Source: JAHEEM01 sp036396795 (lineage in GTDB: Bacteria; Pseudomonadota; Gammaproteobacteria; Steroidobacterales; Rariloculaceae). Taken from it: a stretch of DNA of 64,000 nt. Made by a program: the position numbers and the translations under genes. The DNA lies in contig DASWKF010000063.1 in NCBI GenBank assembly GCA_036396795.1, forward strand, positions 50,251 to 114,250, read 5' to 3'. The stretch's first letter is position 1. Each line of letters starts with the position of its first letter. Below, one piece after another: positions 18,099 to 27,509 of the stretch. Below the pieces are notes generated by a model, which was not told the DNA's origin, did no database searches, and saw nothing but the letters and a program-made list of their open reading frames with translations.

Positions 18099-18127
18099 TT
18101 TATACCATACGCGCCCGGCGGCAACAA
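18099..18127 (-). promoter_or_regulatory. Sigma-70 promoter for rpsB and downstream block
   Basis: On the minus strand a -35 box TTGTTG (18127-18122) and a -10 box TATAAA (18104-18099) are separated by exactly 17 bases, close to the sigma-70 consensus. Transcription would start near 18092, giving a leader of about 115 bases to the rpsB ATG. It is the only clear promoter found for the minus-strand translation/envelope block. Confidence 0.65.
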
Positions 18128-18179
18128 TCGCGCCGGCCTGGAGCGCGTGGGGATCCGGGCCCGTCCTCAGCCCCCCCAT

Positions 18180-18193
18180 TCGAGGGCCCTCGA
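18180..18193 (+). promoter_or_regulatory. 14-bp palindrome over the map ribosome-binding site
   Basis: A perfect palindrome TCGAGGGCCCTCGA ends 4 bases before the map ATG. It contains the only Shine-Dalgarno-like GAGGG. As DNA it could be an operator; as RNA it could hide the ribosome-binding site. Function is unproven. Confidence 0.35.
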
Positions 18194-18197
18194 GCCA

Positions 18198-18974
18198 ATG
18201 ACTGTAACGATCAAGACACCTCAAGAGCAGGCGAAGATGCGCACCGCCGGTCGTCTCGCGGCCGACGTGCTCGACATGATCGGAGAGCACGTCGTCCCGG
18301 GCGTCACGACCGAGGAGCTCGACCGGATCTGCCACCGCTACATCGTCGAGGAGCTCGATGCGACTCCCGCGCCGCTCAACTATCGCGGCTTCCCGAAATC
18401 AATCTGCACGTCGGTCAACCACGTCGTCTGCCACGGCATTCCGAGCCAGCGCACGCTGCGCAGCGGCGACGCGCTCAACATCGACATCACGGTGATCAAG
18501 GACGGCTTTCACGGCGACTCGAGCCGGATGTTCTTCGTCGGCAAGCCGCAAGTTCTCGCTGAAAGGCTCGCGCGGACCTGCTTCGAGGGCATGTGGCTCG
18601 GCATCGAGCAGGTCGGGCCGGGAGCCCGCCTCGGCGACATCGGCAATGCCGTGCAGACCCACGTCGAAAAGAACCGCTTCTCGGTCGTGCGCGAGTACTG
18701 CGGCCACGGCATCGGCCGGGAATTCCACGAGGATCCGCAAGTCTTGCATTACGGCGAGCGCGGCACCGGGCTCGAGCTCAAGCCCGGTATGGCGATTACG
18801 GTGGAGCCCATGATCAACGCCGGCAAACGGCACGTGAAGCTGCTCAATGACGGCTGGACCGTCGTGACCAAGGATCATTCCCTGTCCGCGCAATGGGAGC
18901 ATACGGTACTGGTGACCGAGCGCGGCCACGAGGTGCTCACGCTCGGCGCGGCGGAAAGAGCCGCGAACCCGTGA
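18198..18974 (+). CDS. map: Methionine aminopeptidase, type I
   Basis: MetAP removes the initiator methionine from nascent proteins. The 258-residue protein has the pita-bread fold motifs: metal-binding Asp residues in NIDITVIKDGFHGDSSRMF, the conserved His in GHGIGREFHEDP, and Glu residues in TVEPMI and QWEHTV. The cytosine-rich N-terminus of longer ORFs was excluded because ATG at 18198 gives MTVTIKTPQEQAKMRTAGRL, the family N-terminus. It is divergent from rpsB and its stop overlaps the glnD GTG. Confidence 0.97.
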   Translation: MTVTIKTPQEQAKMRTAGRLAADVLDMIGEHVVPGVTTEELDRICHRYIVEELDATPAPLNYRGFPKSICTSVNHVVCHGIPSQRTLRSGDALNIDITVIKDGFHGDSSRMFFVGKPQVLAERLARTCFEGMWLGIEQVGPGARLGDIGNAVQTHVEKNRFSVVREYCGHGIGREFHEDPQVLHYGERGTGLELKPGMAITVEPMINAGKRHVKLLNDGWTVVTKDHSLSAQWEHTVLVTERGHEVLTLGAAERAANP

Positions 18975-21661
18975 CTTCCACCCCAGAGCTGGAGGCCAGG
19001 CCTCCCGAGCGGCGCGCGAGCGCGCTGATCGACACGGCGATGCTCGCCGCGGCCCTGAGGCAGCCCGACGACGCCGTCGGCGTGTTCCGCGAGGCGCTGG
19101 CGGCGGCCAACCGCGCGCTGGCCGAGCGCTTCCACGACAATCAGCCCATCGAGACGCTCGTCAACGACAACGCCAGGATGGTCGACGCGGTGATCTTGAC
19201 GGCGTGGAAGCATTTCGCCCCCGAGCTCACCGGCAAGCTCGCACTGGTCGCCGTGGGAGGCTATGGCCGGGGCGAGCTGCACCCGCACTCCGACATCGAT
19301 CTGATGATTCTGCTGGACCGGCCCAGGAGCAAGACGATCGACGAAGCGATCAGCCGTTTCTTGACCTTCCTCTGGGACATCGGGCTCGAGGTGGGACACT
19401 CCGTGCGCAGCCTCGACGACTGCGAGACCGAGGCCGTCCGCGACGTGACCGTGGTCACGACCTTGATGGAGACGCGGTTGCTGGACGGGCCGCAAGCGCT
19501 GTTCTCGGCCCTGCACGAACGCATCAGCCCCTCGCGGATCTGGAGCTCCGTGGATTTCTTCCAGGCCAAGCTCGCCGAGCAAGTTGCGCGGCACCATCGT
19601 TATCACGACACGGCCTACAACCTCGAGCCCAATATCAAGGGGAGCCCCGGAGGGCTGCGCGACATTCAGATGATCGGCTGGGTTGCACGGCGGCATCTCG
19701 GCACGACGACCTTGGAGGGACTCGTCGAGCATGGATTTCTGACCCCGGGCCAGCTTGAGATCGTGCAGAACGGGCGAGCCTTCCTGTGGCGTATTCGCTT
19801 CGCGCTGCACCTGCTCGTCGGCCGGCGGGAAGATCGGTTGTTGTTCGATCACCAAGTCAAGCTCGCCAAAATGCTCGGCTACGAGGACGCTTCATACACG
19901 CTCGGCATCGAGCAGCTCATGCAGCGCTACTATCGAACCGTCATGGAGCTCAGCCGCATCAACGAGATGCTGTTGCAGCTGTTCGAGGAAGCCATCCTGC
20001 TCGACCCCGACGCGCCGATCACGCCGATGGGGCCTCGATTCCAGGCGCGCAGCGGTTACCTCCAAGTCATCGACGAAAAGATTTTCGTTCAGGAGCCGTC
20101 CGCGTTGCTCGAGATCTTCCTGCTGCTGGAGCAACACTTGGAGCTCAAGGGCGTCAGCGCGCGCACGATCGCGCTGATCAAGCAGCATCTGTGGCTCATC
20201 GACGAGCAATTCCGCCAGAACCCGCGCAATCAGCGCCTGTTCCTCAATATCCTGCGGGCGCCTCAGGGCGTGACGCGGACCTTGCGGCGCATGAATACCT
20301 ACGGCGTCCTCGGGCTCTACATCCCGGCCTTCGGCCGCGTCGTCGGGCGCATGCAGTACGACCTCTTTCATGCCTACACGGTCGATGCGCACACGCTGTT
20401 CGTCGTCGAGAACCTGCGACGTTTCTCGCTGCCGCGCTTCGATCACGAATTCCCGGCGTGCAGCGCCATCATGCAAGCCCTGCCCAAGCCCGAGATCGCC
20501 TACCTCGCGGGCTTGTTTCACGATATCGCCAAGGGCCGCGGCGGCGATCATTCCTCGCTGGGATCGGTCGACGCGGAAGCATTCTGCCTGGAGCACGGCA
20601 TGAGCCGCTACGACGCGCGGCTCGTCGCCTGGCTGGTGCAGAATCATCTGCTGCTGTCGCTCACGGCGCAGAAGAAGGATCTCAACGACCCGAACGTCAT
20701 CAACGAATTCGTCAAGACGGTCGGCGACGAGACTCACCTCGCTCACCTCTATGTATTGACGGTCGCCGACGTGCGCGGAACCAACCCGAAGCTCTGGAAC
20801 TCGTGGAAGGAAACCCTGTTCTGGGAGCTCTACCAGCTCACCAAACGCGCGCTGCGACGCGGCCTGGCGAATCCTATCGATGCCGATGAGCTCATCGCCG
20901 AATCGCAGACCGAAGCCGAAGCTCTGCTGCAGCGCAACGGCATCGCGGCGGCAGACTGGCAAGCGATCTGGTCGAACTTCACGAAGGAGTATTTCCTGCG
21001 GCATCGGCCGGAGGAGATCGCCTGGCACACGCGCGTTCTCGCAACGACGGATGAGCGGGGTCCGGTCATCATCGACGTCAGCGATCAGGTATTCGAGGGG
21101 CTCACGGCGATCATGATCCATGCGCCCAAGGAGCTCAACTCCTTCGTTCGCACCACCGCCGTGCTCGCGGAGTTGGGCCTGACGATCGTCGACGCACGCA
21201 TCGAGCCGATGAGCGAAGCTTACGACCTCGACACCTATTGCGTATTGGAGACGGACGGCAGCCCCGTGACCGAAGCCAGGCGCTTCGAGGAGATCAACTA
21301 CCGACTGCGCGCGAGCCTGTCGCTGGAAAGCACTCAGAAGATCCGCGTGACGCGGCGAGCGCCGCGCCAGGTGCGCATGTTCTCGACGCCCGTGCAGATC
21401 AGCCTGTCTCGAGATCCCGCGCGGCCGCGCACCGTGCTCGACCTCGTCGCGGGCGACCGCCCGGGGCTGCTGTTTCAGGTCGGCAAGATCTTCGAGGAGC
21501 AGGGAATCCAACTGCAAAACGCCAAGATCGCGACTCTGGGCGAGCGCGCCGAGGACGTGTTCTTCATCGCCACCGAGGACAACCGTCCGCTCGACGACGC
21601 GCGTTGCGCGAAACTGGCCGCGGCCCTGGAGACCAGGCTCCAGGAGAGCGAAGCCGCATGA
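18971..21661 (+). CDS. glnD: Bifunctional PII uridylyltransferase/uridylyl-removing enzyme
   Basis: GlnD senses glutamine and adds or removes UMP on PII proteins, setting nitrogen control. From GTG at 18971 (overlapping the map stop as GTGA) it has 896 residues, like E. coli GlnD (890). The nucleotidyltransferase motif VGGYGRGELHPHSDIDLMI lies at about residues 95-113 with the metal-binding Asp pair. The HD hydrolase domain has LFHDIAKGRGGDHS near residue 515. Two ACT glutamine-sensing domains occupy roughly residues 700-780 and 815-890. It is flanked by map and dapD as in Pseudomonas and Xanthomonas, but dapC is absent. Confidence 0.97.
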   Translation: MTSTPELEARPPERRASALIDTAMLAAALRQPDDAVGVFREALAAANRALAERFHDNQPIETLVNDNARMVDAVILTAWKHFAPELTGKLALVAVGGYGRGELHPHSDIDLMILLDRPRSKTIDEAISRFLTFLWDIGLEVGHSVRSLDDCETEAVRDVTVVTTLMETRLLDGPQALFSALHERISPSRIWSSVDFFQAKLAEQVARHHRYHDTAYNLEPNIKGSPGGLRDIQMIGWVARRHLGTTTLEGLVEHGFLTPGQLEIVQNGRAFLWRIRFALHLLVGRREDRLLFDHQVKLAKMLGYEDASYTLGIEQLMQRYYRTVMELSRINEMLLQLFEEAILLDPDAPITPMGPRFQARSGYLQVIDEKIFVQEPSALLEIFLLLEQHLELKGVSARTIALIKQHLWLIDEQFRQNPRNQRLFLNILRAPQGVTRTLRRMNTYGVLGLYIPAFGRVVGRMQYDLFHAYTVDAHTLFVVENLRRFSLPRFDHEFPACSAIMQALPKPEIAYLAGLFHDIAKGRGGDHSSLGSVDAEAFCLEHGMSRYDARLVAWLVQNHLLLSLTAQKKDLNDPNVINEFVKTVGDETHLAHLYVLTVADVRGTNPKLWNSWKETLFWELYQLTKRALRRGLANPIDADELIAESQTEAEALLQRNGIAAADWQAIWSNFTKEYFLRHRPEEIAWHTRVLATTDERGPVIIDVSDQVFEGLTAIMIHAPKELNSFVRTTAVLAELGLTIVDARIEPMSEAYDLDTYCVLETDGSPVTEARRFEEINYRLRASLSLESTQKIRVTRRAPRQVRMFSTPVQISLSRDPARPRTVLDLVAGDRPGLLFQVGKIFEEQGIQLQNAKIATLGERAEDVFFIATEDNRPLDDARCAKLAAALETRLQESEAA

Positions 21662-21698
21662 GACCGACGATGGTTGCGAGCAGCCGCAGTGAGCACCT

Positions 21699-22532
21699 AT
21701 GTCGGCATTGAGTGACACCATCGAGCGAGCCTGGGAGCGGCGAACCGATCTCAACCCTGCCAACGTCGACGCGGAGCTCAGAGAGGCGATCGAGCACGCC
21801 ATCGCGGGACTGGACTCCGGGGAGCTCCGTGTGGCCGAGCGCGGCTCGGAGCCACGCGGCGAATGGATAGTCAATCAATGGCTCAAGAAGGCCGTGCTGC
21901 TGTACTTTCGAGTCAACGATAACCGCGCCATCGATGCCGGCTATACGCGGTTCTTCGACAAGGTCCCGCTGAAATACGCGGGTTTCGACGCCGCCGCTTT
22001 TTCCGCCGCCGGGACCCGCGTGGTGCCCGATGCGATCGTTCGGCACGGCGCCTACGTCGCGCCCGACGTGGTCCTGATGCCCTCGTTCGTCAACATCGGC
22101 GCCTACGTCGATCGCGGCAGCATGATCGATACCTGGGCCACCGTGGGCAGCTGCGCGCAGATCGGCCGCAACGTGCACCTTTCGGGCGGCGCCGGCATCG
22201 GCGGCGTGCTCGAGCCGCTGCAGGCGACGCCGACGATCATCGAGGACGATTGTTTCATAGGCGCGCGCTCGGAAATCGTCGAAGGCGTGATCGTCGAGCG
22301 CGGCGCGGTCATCGCGATGGGCGTGTGCATCAGTCAGAGCACACGCATTTACGATCGCCAGAGCGGTGAGATCAGCTACGGCCGGGTGCCGGCCGGCGCC
22401 GTCGTCGTGCCGGGGTCGCTACCCTCGGCGGATGGCGCGTACAGTCTGTCCTGCGCCGTCATCGTCAAGCGGGTCGACGAGAGGACCCGCGCCAAGACCA
22501 GCCTCAACGAGCTGCTCAGGCCGGGCGACTGA
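21699..22532 (+). CDS. dapD: Tetrahydrodipicolinate N-succinyltransferase
   Basis: DapD succinylates tetrahydrodipicolinate in the lysine/meso-diaminopimelate pathway. The 277-residue protein has a helical N-terminus followed by a left-handed beta helix: VVPDAIVRHGAYVAPDVVLMP, FVNIGAYVDRGSMIDTWATVG, GGVLEPLQATPTIIEDDCFIG and the EIVEGVIVERGAVIAMGV segment. It follows glnD by 37 bases. Its pathway partner dapE is about 6.3 kb further on, separated by the pst genes, and the aminotransferase dapC is not in the window. Confidence 0.97.
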   Translation: MSALSDTIERAWERRTDLNPANVDAELREAIEHAIAGLDSGELRVAERGSEPRGEWIVNQWLKKAVLLYFRVNDNRAIDAGYTRFFDKVPLKYAGFDAAAFSAAGTRVVPDAIVRHGAYVAPDVVLMPSFVNIGAYVDRGSMIDTWATVGSCAQIGRNVHLSGGAGIGGVLEPLQATPTIIEDDCFIGARSEIVEGVIVERGAVIAMGVCISQSTRIYDRQSGEISYGRVPAGAVVVPGSLPSADGAYSLSCAVIVKRVDERTRAKTSLNELLRPGD

Positions 22533-22548
22533 CCGCGCGCGGGCACGC

Positions 22549-23778
22549 TCAGTAACGCAGATTGATATCCGCCTGCAAGCGGTTGTAGTCGCGTTTATTT
22601 CCGGCGGCCTCGCCGCGGTCCCCGACGATGTACCTCAGGGCGAGGTTCCAACCCCCCGGGAACACGTATCCACCGAGTAGGCTATGTCCGCTTCCGTCGC
22701 TCGTTCCGTTCGCAAAGTCGGAATCGGTAAATGCGCCCACCACCGCGTTGGCCTCGATGTCTTCATAAATATAGGCGATGCTCCAGTCTCCGGGCGCAGA
22801 CAGGCGGCGGTAGGACGCGCCAATCGCGTATCCTTCGTCGAACACGTCCGCATCCGTGTTCCTCACGTAATCGAGGAACAACGTCAGCGGCTGACCGTCG
22901 AGGTCGAGCTCGAGCTCGCTGAACAGCTCGATCTCGGAGAATCCGTAAAGGTAGTCGCCGTTCTCGTCGAGCTGGTTCCCCTGCCCGTCGTCAGTCGTGA
23001 AGATAGGCGCGCGGCCTCGAGTGTGCGTCGTCTCGTAGTAGCTTAAGCCGGCGGTGAAACCGATGCCGTTGTCGAGCGTGCCCCGATAACCGCCCTGCAG
23101 GCCGAGCAGCATCGCGTCGGCCTCGCCGGCCCTCTCCTCCACCCAAAACGCCGCGGCGTTGCCGAAGAGATTTCCAGCGCCGTACTTGAGAGCGAGTCCC
23201 TCGGGCCGGAGATCGCCGTCATAAATCAAATGGTGATCGGCCGGCCGAAAAAACGGATTCGGCATCTTCCCGGCGATCAGATCGAGCTCCTCGGTGATTC
23301 CCCAGTCGAGGTAGGCCAGCTCGACGCCGACGTCCTTGAACGAGAACCCCTCGTCGAAGGTCTGATTGCCGGAGTCGTTGGTGAGTCCGCCCGTCGACAA
23401 ACCGAACCCCGCCGACATGTTCCGGGCGACTTGCGCGTTTACCGCGGCCCGTGCCCTGATGCGGTGCTGGTGCCTTAGCGGGGCGGCATCGTCGTTGATC
23501 GTCTCGTGACGATAGCGCAGATCGCCGGAGAGCTTCACGGTCTCGGTCCACGGTCGCGCGACGGCTGCCGGCCGCTGGGCTGCCGGGCTCTGCTCCTCGA
23601 GCCGCGCCGACGCCGACGACTGCGCGATGCTCTGCTCCAGTCTAGCCAGGCGCTCGGTCAACCGCGCAAGCTCCACTCTCAGCGCGGCGACTTCTTGATC
23701 CGCCGGGGGCTGCGAGGCTGCATCGAGCGAAAAGAACAACCAGCTCAGGGCCGCCAGCGCGGCGATCTCAAGTCTCAT
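22549..23778 (-). CDS. Phosphate-regulated putative porin
   Basis: The 409-residue product has a signal peptide (MRLEIAALAALSWLFFSLDAAS), then a predicted coiled coil (EVAALRVELARLTERLARLEQ, about residues 27-55), an alternating beta-strand body, and a C-terminal aromatic residue (ADINLRY), as in outer-membrane barrels. It resembles the uncharacterised putative porin families with an N-terminal trimeric coiled coil. The start ATG at 23778 is preceded by GGAGAG. A Pho-box-like repeat lies 57-85 bases upstream, and the gene follows pstB on the same strand, so phosphate or organophosphate uptake is the likely role. Specificity cannot be read from the sequence. It converges on dapD with a 16-base gap. 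Confidence 0.82.
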   Translation of the reverse strand: MRLEIAALAALSWLFFSLDAASQPPADQEVAALRVELARLTERLARLEQSIAQSSASARLEEQSPAAQRPAAVARPWTETVKLSGDLRYRHETINDDAAPLRHQHRIRARAAVNAQVARNMSAGFGLSTGGLTNDSGNQTFDEGFSFKDVGVELAYLDWGITEELDLIAGKMPNPFFRPADHHLIYDGDLRPEGLALKYGAGNLFGNAAAFWVEERAGEADAMLLGLQGGYRGTLDNGIGFTAGLSYYETTHTRGRAPIFTTDDGQGNQLDENGDYLYGFSEIELFSELELDLDGQPLTLFLDYVRNTDADVFDEGYAIGASYRRLSAPGDWSIAYIYEDIEANAVVGAFTDSDFANGTSDGSGHSLLGGYVFPGGWNLALRYIVGDRGEAAGNKRDYNRLQADINLRY

Positions 23779-23834
23779 CGGAACGTCTCTCCCTCTGTTC
23801 TCGCGGCCAAGCCGCCAACGATGGGGAGTAGTTT

Positions 23835-23863
23835 GGAACCGAATTGTTACGAAAGAGTTACAG
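23835..23863 (-). promoter_or_regulatory. Pho box upstream of porin
   Basis: Read on the minus strand, the units CTGTAAC, TCGTAAC and CGGTTCC occur every 11 bases with spacers TCTT and AATT. The first two match the PhoB direct repeat (CTGTCAT, 4-base spacer, CTGTCAT) well. The site lies in the pstB-porin gap, so the porin probably has its own PhoB-activated promoter. Confidence 0.65.
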
Positions 23864-23890
23864 TTTTGGCCGCAGGCGCCGCGGCGCGCT

Positions 23891-24697
23891 TCAGCCGAAG
23901 CGGCCGGTGATGTAGTCCTCGGTGAGTTTTTCTGCCGGATTCGTGAAGATCTGATCCGTCTCGCCGACTTCGATGAGCTTACCCAGATGAAAGTAGGCCG
24001 TGCGCTGCGAGACACGCGCCGCTTGCTGCATCGAATGGGTGACGATGGCGATGGCGAAGTTCTGCTTGAGCTCGTCGATGAGGTCCTCGATCTTGGCCGT
24101 CGCTATCGGATCGAGAGCCGAGCACGGCTCGTCCATGAGGATCACTTCCGGCCCGACCGCAATGGTGCGGGCAATGCAGAGTCGCTGCTGTTGTCCGCCG
24201 GAGAGCGCCGTGCCCGGAACATCGAGCCTGTCCTTGACCTCCGACCACAGCCCCGCCCGCTCGAGACTCGTCTGGACGATCTCGTCCAGCTCCGCGCGCG
24301 TCGGCGCCAGCCCGTGAATGCGGGGTCCGTAGGCGACATTGTCGAACACCGATTTCGGGAACGGATTCGGCTTCTGAAACACCATGCCGACCCGCGCGCG
24401 CAGCATCACGACGTCCATCTGGCGATCGTAGATGTTCTCTTCGTAGAGCTTGATCTCGCCGGTGATACGCGCCGACGGAATCGTGTCGTTCATCCGGTTC
24501 AGGCAGCGAATGAAAGTCGACTTGCCGCAACCCGACGGGCCGATCAGCGCAATGACCTCGTTGAGGCCGATATCGAGACTCACGTCCTGTATCGCGTGAT
24601 TGTCCCCGTAGAACACGTCGACGTGGCGGGCTTCCATGACGGGGTCGGCGGCCGTGATCTCGCCGACGGTCCTATATGACTCCGCGACAACGGCCAT
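23891..24697 (-). CDS. pstB: Phosphate ABC transporter ATP-binding protein
   Basis: PstB powers high-affinity phosphate import and also signals to PhoR through PhoU. From ATG at 24697, with GGAGAGAGG upstream, it has 268 residues. It shows the Walker A IGPSGCGKST, the Q-loop VGMVFQKPNPFP, the ABC signature LSGGQQQRLCIARTIA, the Walker B VILMDEPCSALDP and the switch His in IVTHSMQQAARVS. The long upstream frame extension is a shadow of pstA and was excluded. It lies 128 bases after pstA. Confidence 0.97.
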   Translation of the reverse strand: MAVVAESYRTVGEITAADPVMEARHVDVFYGDNHAIQDVSLDIGLNEVIALIGPSGCGKSTFIRCLNRMNDTIPSARITGEIKLYEENIYDRQMDVVMLRARVGMVFQKPNPFPKSVFDNVAYGPRIHGLAPTRAELDEIVQTSLERAGLWSEVKDRLDVPGTALSGGQQQRLCIARTIAVGPEVILMDEPCSALDPIATAKIEDLIDELKQNFAIAIVTHSMQQAARVSQRTAYFHLGKLIEVGETDQIFTNPAEKLTEDYITGRFG

Positions 24698-24825
24698 CTG
24701 TGATCCTCTCTCCAGACCACTCTCACGGCTCTTGTCGGCCTCTACTCGCGCCACAATCTCATCTACATCCGGAGCTAGGCTCACAGTGTACTCCAACGGT
24801 TCTCGAGGGCCAGCTGCACTCCGCG

Positions 24826-26130
24826 TCACCAACGGCGCTCGAAATGCCGCCGTAGCAGGATGGCGCTGGCATTCATCAATAAAAGAAACAGCAACAACAT
24901 CAGAATCGCCGCAGACGTGCGCTCGACGAAGGCGCGTTCGGGGCTGTCGGCCCAGAGATAGATCTGAACCGGCAGAGCCGTAGCGGGATCCAGCGGACTT
25001 GCGGGCGTGTCGACGATAAACGCCACCATGCCGATCATGAGCAAGGGCGCCGATTCGCCCAGCGCGCGCGCCATGCCGATGATCGTCCCGGTCAGCATCC
25101 CGGGCATCGCCAGCGGCAAGACGTGATGGGTGATGATTTGCATCTTCGACGCGCCGACGCCCATAGCCGCCTCGCGAATCGACGGCGGCACGGAGGTCAA
25201 CGCCGCGCGCGCCGAGATGATGACGACCGGCAAGGTCATCAAGGTGAGCACCAAGCCGCCGACCAGCGGCGCCGAGCGCGGCAGTCCGAACCAGTTGATG
25301 AACAGCGCCAGGCCCAACAGCCCGAAGATCACCGACGGCACGGCCGCGAGATTGTTGATGTTGACTTCGATGAAATCGGTCCAGCGATTGCGTGGCGCGA
25401 ACTCTTCGAGGTAGATCGCGGCCGCGACGCCCAAGGGAAAAGACAGCACCAGCGTAACGAGCAACATATAGAAAGACCCGACGCTCGCGCCCCAGATACC
25501 CGCCATTTCCGGATCTCTGGAATCGCCCTGGGTGAAAAATCCCTTGTTGAAAGCGAGCTCGACCCGCCCCTCCGCCTCCAAGACTTCGATCCACCCGAGC
25601 TGCTGATCCGTGAGGCGCCGCCCGGTGACCGGCGCGTCACGGTCCAGATTGCCCTTGATCAGCATGTCGACGTCGTCGTCGGCGAACACCGGCAGGCCGA
25701 TGCTGCCGCCCACGAGGCTGGGGTCGGCCAACACACGATCTCTGAGCGCGAAGCTCGAGCTGATGCTGACGAGCGCGAACAGCTCGCGCAGCGGCCCGCG
25801 CTCGGTCACTTCCGGGAAGCGGGCACGCAACGCATCCCGGACCATGACGAGATAGTCCGCTTGCTCCAGGGCTTCCTGAGGCGACAGCCCCTCTACCTCG
25901 AACTCCGCTACCGGAAGCTCGATGTCGAGCAGGATCACGGTCTGGCGGAAGGCCTTGTAGCCGTCGCCGATCAGGGTGAAGAAGAAAAACGCCAGGAAAA
26001 GGAGGCCGACCAACAAGGCGCCGAGCCCGGCGAGCTCGAAGCCGCGCTCGCGCCGATAGCGGCGCTTCAGGCCCGCCGCGACCCGTTCCTTGAGGCGAGA
26101 GGCTCTGGCCGGCTTACTCATATTGCTCAC
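24826..26130 (-). CDS. pstA: Phosphate ABC transporter permease PstA, long form
   Basis: PstA is one of the two membrane channels of the Pst importer. At 434 residues it is much longer than E. coli PstA (296). The extra N-terminal part has one membrane helix (near residues 32-55) and a periplasmic domain of about 150 residues that fits the DUF3333 extension known in some PstA proteins. The C-terminal part is a normal permease: GSFYMLLVTLVLSFPLGVAAAIYLEEF and the coupling-helix region SIREAAMGVGASKMQI. ATG at 26130 overlaps the pstC stop by 17 bases. Confidence 0.95.
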   Translation of the reverse strand: MSNMSKPARASRLKERVAAGLKRRYRRERGFELAGLGALLVGLLFLAFFFFTLIGDGYKAFRQTVILLDIELPVAEFEVEGLSPQEALEQADYLVMVRDALRARFPEVTERGPLRELFALVSISSSFALRDRVLADPSLVGGSIGLPVFADDDVDMLIKGNLDRDAPVTGRRLTDQQLGWIEVLEAEGRVELAFNKGFFTQGDSRDPEMAGIWGASVGSFYMLLVTLVLSFPLGVAAAIYLEEFAPRNRWTDFIEVNINNLAAVPSVIFGLLGLALFINWFGLPRSAPLVGGLVLTLMTLPVVIISARAALTSVPPSIREAAMGVGASKMQIITHHVLPLAMPGMLTGTIIGMARALGESAPLLMIGMVAFIVDTPASPLDPATALPVQIYLWADSPERAFVERTSAAILMLLLFLLLMNASAILLRRHFERRW

Positions 26131-27490
26131 GGTAGCGGCGCACGACCTTGAGAGCGATGACGTTGAGGGCCAGCGTCGACAGAAACAGCGTCAGACCCAG
26201 AGCAAAAGCCGCCAGCGTCTTGGCGCTGTCGAACTCCTGGTCGCCGATCAGGAGCGTGACCATCTGCACCGTCACCGTGGTCACGGCCTCGAACGGGTTC
26301 GCGGTGAGATTCGCGGCGAGGCCCGCGGCCATGACGACGATCATGGTCTCGCCGATCGCCCGAGACACGGCGAGCAGTATGCCGCCGACGATGCCCGGCA
26401 AAGCAGCGGGCAGGACGACCCGACGAATGGTTTCGGACTTCGTCGCGCCGAGGCCGTAAGAGCCGTCCCGCAAACCCTGCGGAACGGCGTTGATGACGTC
26501 GTCGGAGAGCGAGGAGACGAAAGGAATGATCATGATGCCCATCACCAGGCCCGCGCCGAGCGCGCTCTCGGAGGACACGTCCATGCCAAGCGCGTCGCCG
26601 ATCCGGCGGATGAACGGGCTGACCGTCAATGCGGCGAAGTAGCCGTAGACGACGGTCGGTATGCCCGCCAGGACCTCGAGCATCGGCTTGGCGTACGCCC
26701 GCACGCGCTTGTCCGCGTACTCCGACAGATAGATCGCCGACATCAGCCCGACCGGAACCGCCACGAGCATCGCCAACCCGGCGATCATCAGCGTGCCCGT
26801 GAACAGCGGCACGGCGCCGAAGGCGCCGGAAGACCCCACCTGATCGACCCTGATCGCCGTCTGCGGGCTCCAGCTCAAGCCGAACAGAAATTCGAATACG
26901 GAGACCTGCTGAAAGAACCTCAGCGCCTCGAAAAGCACCGAAAGAAAGATTCCGACGGTGGTCAATATCGCGACCGTGGACGCGGCCATCAGCCCACGCT
27001 CGAGGATCTTCTCGACGAAATTGCGCGCGCGAAAATCCGGCCGCAGCCGGCGCAGCGCGAACGCCAGCGCGGCGACGGCGATTGCGAACGCCGCAACGGC
27101 GAGTATCCAACGGCTGAGACGCAGCACCGCCTCGTAGCGTTCCGCCGCGGTCACGATCGCCGGTGTCGGCGTGCCGGCGACGATGTTGCCCTCGACGAGG
27201 TTCCGAATGTCGTTGAAGATGAGGCCGCGCTGCGCCTCGGGGAGCGCTTGCAGCTCCGCCGGCAGCCCCTCGAGCACGTAGCCGCGGATCAGCACCGGCT
27301 CGAAGATCTGCCAGCCGACCACCAACAGCAGCGCCGGCAGTGCGCACCAGAGCGCCACATAGCCGCCGTGATATCCGGACAGCGAGTGGGTCTTGCCCGC
27401 GCTCACGAAGCCCAGCGCCCGCCGCCTGCCGAGGACGTAGGCGAGCGCCGTCAATCCTGCGAGCACTACGAGTAGCGTGGATGGAGCCAA
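26114..27490 (-). CDS. pstC: Phosphate ABC transporter permease PstC, long form
   Basis: PstC pairs with PstA to form the phosphate channel. It has 458 residues against about 319 in E. coli; the extra N-terminal half has two or three membrane helices and a periplasmic loop, like the DUF3708-containing PstC forms. The permease core includes GTLMIAGLAMLVAVPVGLM, LAGIPTVVYGYFAAL and the EAA-like loop GLRDGSYGLGATKSETI. It lies between pstS (19 bases) and pstA (overlap), so the transporter genes are read as one operon. Confidence 0.95.
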   Translation of the reverse strand: MAPSTLLVVLAGLTALAYVLGRRRALGFVSAGKTHSLSGYHGGYVALWCALPALLLVVGWQIFEPVLIRGYVLEGLPAELQALPEAQRGLIFNDIRNLVEGNIVAGTPTPAIVTAAERYEAVLRLSRWILAVAAFAIAVAALAFALRRLRPDFRARNFVEKILERGLMAASTVAILTTVGIFLSVLFEALRFFQQVSVFEFLFGLSWSPQTAIRVDQVGSSGAFGAVPLFTGTLMIAGLAMLVAVPVGLMSAIYLSEYADKRVRAYAKPMLEVLAGIPTVVYGYFAALTVSPFIRRIGDALGMDVSSESALGAGLVMGIMIIPFVSSLSDDVINAVPQGLRDGSYGLGATKSETIRRVVLPAALPGIVGGILLAVSRAIGETMIVVMAAGLAANLTANPFEAVTTVTVQMVTLLIGDQEFDSAKTLAAFALGLTLFLSTLALNVIALKVVRRYREQYE

Positions 27491-27509
27491 CCTGGTCTCG
27501 CCTCCGGCT

